A stretch of DNA of 64,000 nucleotides from the NCBI GenBank assembly GCA_937883775.1, contig CAKZXZ010000237.1, positions 1 through 64,000 of the forward strand. The letters are read 5' to 3'. The position numbers were made by a program, and so were the translations under genes. This document shows positions 58,384-64,000 of this stretch, in pieces. The stretch is from an uncultured Paracoccaceae bacterium (lineage in GTDB: Bacteria > Pseudomonadota > Alphaproteobacteria > Rhodobacterales > Rhodobacteraceae). The notes below the pieces were generated by a model that worked only from the letters and a program-made list of their open reading frames with translations, ran no database searches and was not told where the DNA came from. Position 1 is the stretch's first letter. Each line of letters opens with the position of its first letter.

Positions 58384-60795
58384 CTAGCCGCGCATGCGTG
58401 CGCCGTCAGCATCAAAAAGCGGTTGCGTGACCAGATGGGCTGGGCGGCGGTGACCGAGGATTTCAATTTCGACGGCCAGGCCATCTTTGGCCTGCTCGCG
58501 CGGGACAAAGCCCAGCGCTACGGATTTGCCTGCGTGATGTGAATAGCCGCCCGATGTGCAAAAGCCTTTGACCTCGCCGGCCACAAAGATCGGCTCATAG
58601 GCGACCACATCGGCGTCAATCGCCTCGACCTCGAAGGCGCAGAGCTGGCGGTCGGGGGGCGATGCGCGTTCGGCTTCGGCAGCGGCGCGGCCGATGAAAT
58701 CGACATTCTTCTTGAAGCTGATGAAGCGATCAAGGCCGGTTTCTGCGGCGGTGTAGTCGGGAGAGAACTCTGACAGCCACGAGCCGAAGAACTTGTCGAG
58801 CCGCAGCGACATCATCGCGCGCATGCCGAAGGGTTTGATCCCCATCGGCTGGCCTGCATCCCAGAGTGTCTGCCAGAGCGCGCGTTGCTCCATTGCGTCG
58901 ACGTAAACCTCGTAGCCCAGATCGCCGGTATAGCTGATGCGCTGTACGATAGCGGTGGACAGGCCGATGGTCAGCTGACGCACGTCCATGAATGCCATGT
59001 CGCGGGCATCTTCGCGGGTCACCGCTTGCAGCAGATCACGGGCGCGCGGGCCTGCGATTTGAAAGCCTGTACGGCGGTCCGAGACATTGTCGAGGGTGAC
59101 GTCGCCTTCAGGTGGATGCGCCATGAACCAGCGCATGTGATAAGCCTGCGCACCGTACGATCCCGTGATCTGGAAATGCGTTTCCGAGAGGCACGAGACG
59201 GTGAAATCCCCAATCAGGCGGCCTTTTTCAGAGAGCATCGGTGTGAGCGACACGCGCCCCGGTTTCGGGATGCGGCCTGCCATGATGTGGTCCAGCCAGT
59301 CGCGTGCGCCGGGGCCTTGCACGTCGTATTTGCCGAAATTCTGCACCTCGTTGATGCCGACCGCGTCGCGGACCGCTTTGACTTCGCGCGCGGTGGCCTC
59401 GAATGCATTGGAGCGGCGGAAGGAGGGCGTCTCGAAGCGTGGCTCATCGCCGGTGGCGAAGTAATTGGCGACCTCCAACCCATATTGCTGGCCCCAGACG
59501 GCGCCTTGGGCGTCGAGCAGATCATAGCAGGGCGTGGTGCGGCAGGGCCGTGCGGCGGGAAGCTCTTCGTTCGGGTAGGAGACCGAGAAGCGGCGCTGGT
59601 AGTTCTCAATCACTTTGGGGACAGTGTAGCCCGGCGTGATCCAGCGGCCAAAGCGGGCCACATCCATCGCGGTCACGTCGCGCTCTGGTTCGCCTTCGAT
59701 CATCCATTGGGCCAGCGTCAGGCCGACGCCACCCCCTTGGGAAAAGCCCGCCATCACGGCGCAAGCCGACCAGTAGTTGCGCATGCCGGGGACGGGGCCG
59801 ACCAGCGGATTGCCGTCCGGGGCAAAGGTGAACGGGCCGTGGATCACGGATTTCACGCCTGAGCGTTCGAGGACGGGGAAGCGTTTGTAGGCAAATTCGA
59901 TCGAGTGTTCGATCTTGTCGAAATCATCGGCCAGCAGTTCGTGGCCGAAGTCCCACGGGGTGCCGTTTACGGCCCACGGGCGACAGGTTTGCTCGTAAAA
60001 CCCAATGCAGAGGCCGCGGCCTTCCTGACGCAAGTAGCTTTCGCCAGCGGGGTCCATGACGTGAGGATGCTCGCTGTCGCGCTCGTAAATCTCGGGGATA
60101 TCGTCGGTGACGATATACTGGTGCTCCATCGGGAGAAGCGGGAAATAGACACCCGCCATCGCACCCACTTCGCGCGCCCAAAGACCCGTAGCGTTGACGA
60201 TGTGTTCGGCATGCACGGTGCCTTTATCGGTGACCACGTCCCAGGTGCCATCGGCGCGCTGTGTGGTGGCTTCGACCTTGCAGTGCTGGACGATTTCGGC
60301 CCCGTTCATCCGCGCGCCCTTGGCGTAGGCGTGGGTGGTGCCGGACGGGTCAAGATGGCCGTCCAGCGGGTCGTAAAGGCCACCGACGATGCCGTCGAGA
60401 TTGGTGATCGGGGCGATCTTGGCGATCTCTTCGGGGCCGACGATTTCGGTCTCAAGGCCCATATAGCGGTGCTTGGCGCGTTCAGCGACCAGCATATCAA
60501 AGCGGTCTTGATTGTCGGCCAGTGTCACGCCGCCCACATGGTGCAACCCACAAGACATGCCTGTCAGTTCTTCCAACTCGCGGTAGAGGCGGATCGTGTA
60601 GCCCTGTAACGCGGCCATGTTCGTGTCGCCGTTCAACGTATGAAAGCCGCCCGCGGCATGCCATGTGGAGCCTGACGTCAGTTCCGAGCGCTCCAGCAGC
60701 ATGACGTCGGACCAGCCCAGTTTGGTCAGGTGATACAGCACCGAACAGCCGACAACGCCGCCTCCGATGACGACAACGCGTGTTGTGGTTTTCAT
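58384..60795 (-). CDS. FAD-dependent dimethylglycine/sarcosine-type dehydrogenase
   Basis: The 803-residue two-domain enzyme starts with a DAO-type FAD fold (VVVIGGGVVGCSVLYHLTKL; LERSELTSGSTWHAAGGFHT, with the His for covalent FAD). A linking FAO_M-like region follows, and then a C-terminal folate-binding GcvT domain from about residue 430 (EVQNFGKYDVQGPGARDWLD; TGDLGYEVYVDAMEQ; MRAMMSLRLDKFFGSWLSEF). Such enzymes demethylate dimethylglycine, sarcosine or similar methylamines and pass formaldehyde to tetrahydrofolate. Glycine betaine is a common roseobacter substrate; the exact one here is not readable. No partner subunits are adjacent. Confidence 0.88.
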   Translation of the reverse strand: MKTTTRVVVIGGGVVGCSVLYHLTKLGWSDVMLLERSELTSGSTWHAAGGFHTLNGDTNMAALQGYTIRLYRELEELTGMSCGLHHVGGVTLADNQDRFDMLVAERAKHRYMGLETEIVGPEEIAKIAPITNLDGIVGGLYDPLDGHLDPSGTTHAYAKGARMNGAEIVQHCKVEATTQRADGTWDVVTDKGTVHAEHIVNATGLWAREVGAMAGVYFPLLPMEHQYIVTDDIPEIYERDSEHPHVMDPAGESYLRQEGRGLCIGFYEQTCRPWAVNGTPWDFGHELLADDFDKIEHSIEFAYKRFPVLERSGVKSVIHGPFTFAPDGNPLVGPVPGMRNYWSACAVMAGFSQGGGVGLTLAQWMIEGEPERDVTAMDVARFGRWITPGYTVPKVIENYQRRFSVSYPNEELPAARPCRTTPCYDLLDAQGAVWGQQYGLEVANYFATGDEPRFETPSFRRSNAFEATAREVKAVRDAVGINEVQNFGKYDVQGPGARDWLDHIMAGRIPKPGRVSLTPMLSEKGRLIGDFTVSCLSETHFQITGSYGAQAYHMRWFMAHPPEGDVTLDNVSDRRTGFQIAGPRARDLLQAVTREDARDMAFMDVRQLTIGLSTAIVQRISYTGDLGYEVYVDAMEQRALWQTLWDAGQPMGIKPFGMRAMMSLRLDKFFGSWLSEFSPDYTAAETGLDRFISFKKNVDFIGRAAAEAERASPPDRQLCAFEVEAIDADVVAYEPIFVAGEVKGFCTSGGYSHHAGKSVALGFVPREQAKDGLAVEIEILGHRRPAHLVTQPLFDADGARMRG

Positions 60796-60835
60796 AAAGC
60801 GGGCCTCCGGTTGGCTTTGGCCCTAAAGTGAAACA

Positions 60836-60856
60836 GGCCACCCCAAAGGGGTGGTC
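60836..60856. terminator. Hairpin between the dehydrogenase and Hint genes
   Basis: GGCCACCCC pairs with GGGGTGGTC (one wobble) around AAA. It lies 45 bp after the Hint-like gene's stop on the minus strand and 41 bp before the dehydrogenase start, and probably ends the Hint-like transcript. Confidence 0.6.
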
Positions 60857-60901
60857 CAAAGGCGACATTTCCTGTCGCGTTTCAAAACCTGACTGCAGGT
60901 A

Positions 60902-61816
60902 TCAAGCCGCACCATAGCGCGGTGCCAGCACCGTTTGTTGCGTCGGCGGCGCGGTTTCGTGAAACAGCTTGCCAAGATCCGGGAAGTGCCGTGTAAAGCG
61001 ACGCAGTCCCGCTGACGGCACCGCAGAGATGCGACGGCGATTATGTGGCGGTGCGTTTTGGACCATGAGACCGGACGCATAGATCATATCGGGCTGATCG
61101 AGACCGATCTCAAAAAGCTCAAAGCAGTCTTGATCGGTCACGCGGTCCACGGTTTCCCCGTTCAACAAATGCTCGGCCGAAACGCAGGGCTGTGTCGGCA
61201 AGGGGGTCAGATCAAGCCCCAGTTCTTCGGTGCTGATCTGATGTGTCGGCAAGACATGCAGCGTTTCGCTGGGGCAGCCTTGTTCGAACGCGTCTTTAGT
61301 GATGCAGATGGGGCGCAAACGGTCTGTTTGCGCCGTGATCGCCAACTCTTTGCGCGCGATCCAGCGGATCGGTTGCATGCCATTGTTCATGGTCCAGATG
61401 ACATCGCCAGAGACCAGCCGTTCGATCGACATCACCCCGGTTCGGCCTAAAACACGCGTGCCGCCCAGAAATCCGTATGCGTTCAGATCCCCTTGGGGTG
61501 CCGTGTCGGCAAAGCCATCAAGGGCGATCACAACGCCCGGCCCTCCGGACAGGCCAAAGACCACACAATCGGGCGCGCAAAGATGCGGCGCGCGCAGTCC
61601 TTCCAGCAATGGGGCGTCCTCATCGGCTTGGCCTTCGGCCGTGCAGGCGAAGAGCCCGTAGCGGTCGGTCGCCACGCGGAGCAACGCAATCTCGCCAATG
61701 GCTGCGAACGGGCTGCGCGGCGGCAGGTCGTCCAGCCTGATGGGCCGGTCTGTTTGAGGTTTGCCTGAAAACACGGCGATGTGGTTATGCGGAACAGAAA
61801 AGCAAATACCGGGCAC
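60902..61816 (-). CDS. Hint_2-family protein lacking the catalytic Cys
   Basis: The 304-residue protein has an N-terminal domain of unknown type (to about 105) and a Hint_2 domain. GFLGGTRVLGRTGVMSIERL aligns without gaps to CFTPGTTIATPKGERLVEEL of the RTX proteins, but with Gly115 at the position of the catalytic Cys. SGDVIWTMNNGMQPIRW matches VGDKIITRDNGLQEIRW, and LPTHQIS holds the block His. There is no RTX repeat and no KHEAKLL tail. I start it at GTG 61816, because AAAAGGAG lies 7 bases upstream; the frame opens at ATG 61837. Splicing or cleavage activity is unlikely; a binding or structural role is inferred. Confidence 0.82.
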   Translation of the reverse strand: MPGICFSVPHNHIAVFSGKPQTDRPIRLDDLPPRSPFAAIGEIALLRVATDRYGLFACTAEGQADEDAPLLEGLRAPHLCAPDCVVFGLSGGPGVVIALDGFADTAPQGDLNAYGFLGGTRVLGRTGVMSIERLVSGDVIWTMNNGMQPIRWIARKELAITAQTDRLRPICITKDAFEQGCPSETLHVLPTHQISTEELGLDLTPLPTQPCVSAEHLLNGETVDRVTDQDCFELFEIGLDQPDMIYASGLMVQNAPPHNRRRISAVPSAGLRRFTRHFPDLGKLFHETAPPTQQTVLAPRYGAA

Positions 61817-62006
61817 TGGTACACTCCTTTTCGTCATGGAGATTACAGCTTGTGGTTGATGTCTCTAAGTCAAATGCGGCCAGAGTAGGGCAAGTTCAAC
61901 AATAAGGGAAAATTTTTATAGATGTTTCCATTCCAGATCCGCGTTTCGCGCATTTTCGATGCGTTGATTGATGCTGAAAACCCATATCCGCTCTGGTTTT
62001 TGCGTG

Positions 62007-62029
62007 TGCAGCACGTATGCTGCATTGCA
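62007..62029. promoter_or_regulatory. PhaR-like operator upstream of bdhA
   Basis: TGCAGCA and TGCTGCA form a perfect inverted repeat with a 4-bp spacer. The overlapping CTGC-ATT-GCA fits the CTGCN3GCAG-type site known for PhaR, the repressor of polyhydroxybutyrate granule genes in Paracoccus and Rhodobacter. It ends 22 bp before the bdhA start. The PhaR link is inferred from the motif and the function of the gene. Confidence 0.5.
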
Positions 62030-62051
62030 ACACGAAACGTAAGGATATCCC

Positions 62052-62825
62052 ATGACGCTCTCTGGCAAGACCGCGATTATCACAGGTTCGAATTCTGGCA
62101 TCGGCCTTGGCGTTGCTTGGGAGTTGGCAAAAGCGGGTGCAGATGTTGTGCTGAACAGCTTTAGCGACACGGATGAGGATCACGCGTTGGCCAAGCAGAT
62201 CGCGGATGAGACCGATACACAGTCTCGCTACATTCAGGCGGATATGTCGAAAGGCGATCAATGCCGCGCTTTGATCGAAAAAGCCGGAGCGTGCGATATT
62301 CTAGTGAACAATGCGGGTATTCAGCATGTCAGCGGTATTGACGAATTCCCAACCGAAAAATGGGACGCGATCATTGCCATCAACATGACGTCTGCGTTTC
62401 ACACCACCGCTGCAGCTTTGCCGATGATGCGCAAGGCGGGGTGGGGTCGGGTGATAAATATCGCCTCTGCCCATGGTCTGACAGCCTCGCCGTATAAGTC
62501 GGCTTATGTGGCCGCAAAGCACGGCGTTGTGGGGCTGACCAAAGTGACCGCTTTGGAAACCGCGCAAGAGCCGATTACCGCCAATGCAATCTGTCCTGGC
62601 TATGTGATGACCCCATTGGTCGAAGCGCAGATCCCCGACACGATGGAGAAATACGGCATGGATCGTGAGACTGCGATCAAAGAGGTGATGCTGACGCGTC
62701 AGCCCTCGAAAGAGTTTGCAACCACGGAACAGATGGGCGGCACCGCAATTTTTCTGTGCTCGGATGCAGCGCAACAGATCACCGGGACCACGATCAGCGT
62801 CGATGGCGGGTGGACAGCATTGTGA
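62052..62825 (+). CDS. bdhA: 3-hydroxybutyrate dehydrogenase
   Basis: The 257-residue SDR oxidises D-3-hydroxybutyrate to acetoacetate in polyhydroxybutyrate breakdown. It has the cofactor motif TGSNSGIG at 11-18, NNAGIQHVSGIDEFP, the active site ASAHGLTASPYKSAYVAAKH with the Tyr-Lys pair, and the family-specific ANAICPGYVMTPLVEAQIPD. AAGGATATCCC precedes the ATG. Its stop overlaps the patatin gene, and a PhaR-like site lies upstream. Confidence 0.93.
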   Translation: MTLSGKTAIITGSNSGIGLGVAWELAKAGADVVLNSFSDTDEDHALAKQIADETDTQSRYIQADMSKGDQCRALIEKAGACDILVNNAGIQHVSGIDEFPTEKWDAIIAINMTSAFHTTAAALPMMRKAGWGRVINIASAHGLTASPYKSAYVAAKHGVVGLTKVTALETAQEPITANAICPGYVMTPLVEAQIPDTMEKYGMDRETAIKEVMLTRQPSKEFATTEQMGGTAIFLCSDAAQQITGTTISVDGGWTAL

Positions 62826-63868
62826 GCACACCGAACCGCAAACGCATTAACCTGGCCTTACAGGGGGGCGGCGCTCATGGTGCGTTCACCTGGGGTGTGC
62901 TGGACCGCATCCTTGAGGATGACCGCGTCGAGATCGCCTCTATGTCGGGTACGTCTGCGGGGGCTTTGAACGGTGCGGCGGTGAAGTCGGGGATCGTGAA
63001 GGGTGGGTCCGAGATCGCGCGCGAGAACCTTGATTGGCTTTGGGCCCAGGTTGGCGCGATCAATGACATGCGGTTGGCCAGCTGGATGACAGCGACAGGG
63101 CCCGGTCCGGGGATCGTCGCGAAGTCGCTAGAGTATTCGCTGCCCTTTTCGGTGATCGACGGGGCCACGCGTATGTTCAGCCCCTATACTTACGGGCCAT
63201 TCTATCAAAACCCACTGCAACGTATCGTGGAGCGGTTCGAGTATGACGCGGTTTGCGCTGACGGGGGGCCGCAGTTTCACGTTTGTGCGACGAATGTGCG
63301 GTCGGGCAAAATCCGAGTGTTCACTGGCGATGAAATCTCGACCAATGTAATCCTTGCCTCGGCTTGTTTGCCGACGATGTTTCAGGCGGTCGAGTTTACC
63401 GATCCCAAAACCGGCAAGATGGAGGCTTTTTGGGATGGTGGCTATACGGGCAACCCTGCGCTGTTCCCGCTCTTTCACGAAGATCTGCCCCGTGACATCG
63501 TCATTGTGAACATCAACCCGCTGCATCGTGAAGAATTGCCGCTGACTGCGCAGGCGATCCAGAATCGGATCAACGAGATCAGCTTTAATTCGTCGCTGTT
63601 GCGCGAAATGCGGGCGATTTCCTTTGTCAAACGTCTGATCGAGGATGGCCGGATGGAGCGCGACAAGATGCGCGATCCGCTTATGCATATGATCGCCGAT
63701 GACGGCCTGATGAACGAGCTGAGCGTGGCGACCAAGCTGGTCCCCTCTGCCTATATCCTTGCGACGTTGAAAGACGCAGGCCGCGCTGCGGCGCAAAGCT
63801 TTCTGAAGGCCAATTTCGACGCTTTGGGCGAAACTGATACCGTCGATCTGGAAGCAATGTTCGCCTAG
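62822..63868 (+). CDS. Patatin-like phospholipase/hydrolase
   Basis: The 348-residue hydrolase has the oxyanion motif INLALQGGGAHGAFTWGVLD, the nucleophile elbow SMSGTSAGALNG (GTSAG), and the dyad Asp in FWDGGYTGNPALFP. The GTG start at 62822 overlaps the bdhA stop (GTGA), so it is translated with it. Patatin-like proteins hydrolyse phospholipids or other esters. Next to bdhA it may act on intracellular polyhydroxybutyrate or its granule surface, which is inference. Confidence 0.88.
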   Translation: MSTPNRKRINLALQGGGAHGAFTWGVLDRILEDDRVEIASMSGTSAGALNGAAVKSGIVKGGSEIARENLDWLWAQVGAINDMRLASWMTATGPGPGIVAKSLEYSLPFSVIDGATRMFSPYTYGPFYQNPLQRIVERFEYDAVCADGGPQFHVCATNVRSGKIRVFTGDEISTNVILASACLPTMFQAVEFTDPKTGKMEAFWDGGYTGNPALFPLFHEDLPRDIVIVNINPLHREELPLTAQAIQNRINEISFNSSLLREMRAISFVKRLIEDGRMERDKMRDPLMHMIADDGLMNELSVATKLVPSAYILATLKDAGRAAAQSFLKANFDALGETDTVDLEAMFA

Positions 63869-64000
63869 CGCGCGATCACCACGTCGCTTTTGATATCAAG
63901 ATCACCCTCAAGCGTGTCGATCAGATGCCGCGCCACGCTCTTGCGCGAAATCAGACCGTTGCGCCATTCGGACGGCGTGCGCAGCACGCGTACTTCGGCG
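63865..64000 (-). CDS. C-terminal end of an uncharacterised protein (partial)
   Basis: The last 44 codons of a minus-strand gene run from the window edge to TAG at 63867-63865, overlapping the patatin stop. They include EVRVLRTPSEWRNGLISRKS and end LEGDLDIKSDVVIAR. The text faintly resembles the end of atypical NAD(P)-binding oxidoreductases of the NmrA type (ISR-x-VA-x-L-D-x-L). This is too short to assign. Confidence 0.6.
   Translation of the reverse strand, partial: AEVRVLRTPSEWRNGLISRKSVARHLIDTLEGDLDIKSDVVIAR

Overview
The window reads as chromosomal DNA of a marine alphaproteobacterium of the Rhodobacterales (Roseobacter group). Base composition is GC-rich with codon use to match. Several gene orders are typical of that order: yceD-rpmF-plsX-fabH-ihfA-merR facing bamE, argS-SPOR-nagZ-scpA-scpB, and edd-eda behind a CceR-like operator. 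Proteins I know mainly from this order are present (DUF6778 lipoprotein, RSP_2648-type PIN protein, DUF2852, DUF2927), as are Hint-domain proteins fused to calcium-binding RTX repeats. No prophage, transposase, integrase, CRISPR array or rRNA was found. This assignment comes from protein recognition, not from a database search.

Layout. 1-2.4 kb: the 3' end of nrdJ, a 47-residue protein with a structured 3' region and terminator, and an ECF sigma factor facing a secreted EF-hand protein. 2.4-4.9 kb: ilvIH behind a complete transcription attenuator with an Ile/Val/Leu-rich leader peptide. 5.0-8.9 kb: a cobalt/nickel dmeR-dmeF pair with its operator, then an SDR gene cut short by an in-frame stop and facing a LysR regulator. 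9-20.5 kb: housekeeping genes (bpt, ybaK, glnE, eda, edd, rRNA methyltransferase) plus several small or family-specific proteins. 20.6-27 kb: a minus-strand group of M48 protease, APH-type kinase, VWA protein, small membrane protein and DUF2927 lipoprotein, with a MoxR ATPase upstream and a Sel1-type protein inserted on the other strand. 27-38 kb: dksA, an FAD monooxygenase, a glycosyltransferase, xth, erpA, dgt, argS, SPOR, nagZ, scpA and scpB.

38-48.7 kb: an orphan membrane-anchored protein bracketed by two inverted palindromic repeats, dCTP deaminase, tRNA-Pro(GGG), the fatty-acid/phospholipid operon, bamE, msrB, olsB, an ABC-F ATPase, an SDR and tRNA-Leu(CAA). 48.7-61.8 kb is the most accessory part. 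It holds a 1,980-residue and a 578-residue RTX protein, each ending in a Hint (self-processing) domain and sharing the same C-terminal tail. Further on is a third Hint-family protein whose expected catalytic Cys is Gly. A membrane protein, a MobA-like nucleotidyltransferase and a dimethylglycine/sarcosine-type dehydrogenase lie between. 61.8-64 kb: 3-hydroxybutyrate dehydrogenase translationally coupled to a patatin-like hydrolase, with a PhaR-like site upstream, then a partial gene.

How it fits together: the core is ordinary heterotrophic metabolism (Entner-Doudoroff, branched-chain amino acids, type II fatty acids, ornithine lipid, polyhydroxybutyrate turnover) with visible cis-regulation. 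The parts most worth following up are the RTX-Hint cluster and its inactive-looking paralogue, the MoxR/VWA/kinase/DUF2927 group, the ilvIH attenuator, the SDR nonsense codon, and a hairpin that encloses the ribosome-binding site and start codon of the rRNA methyltransferase.
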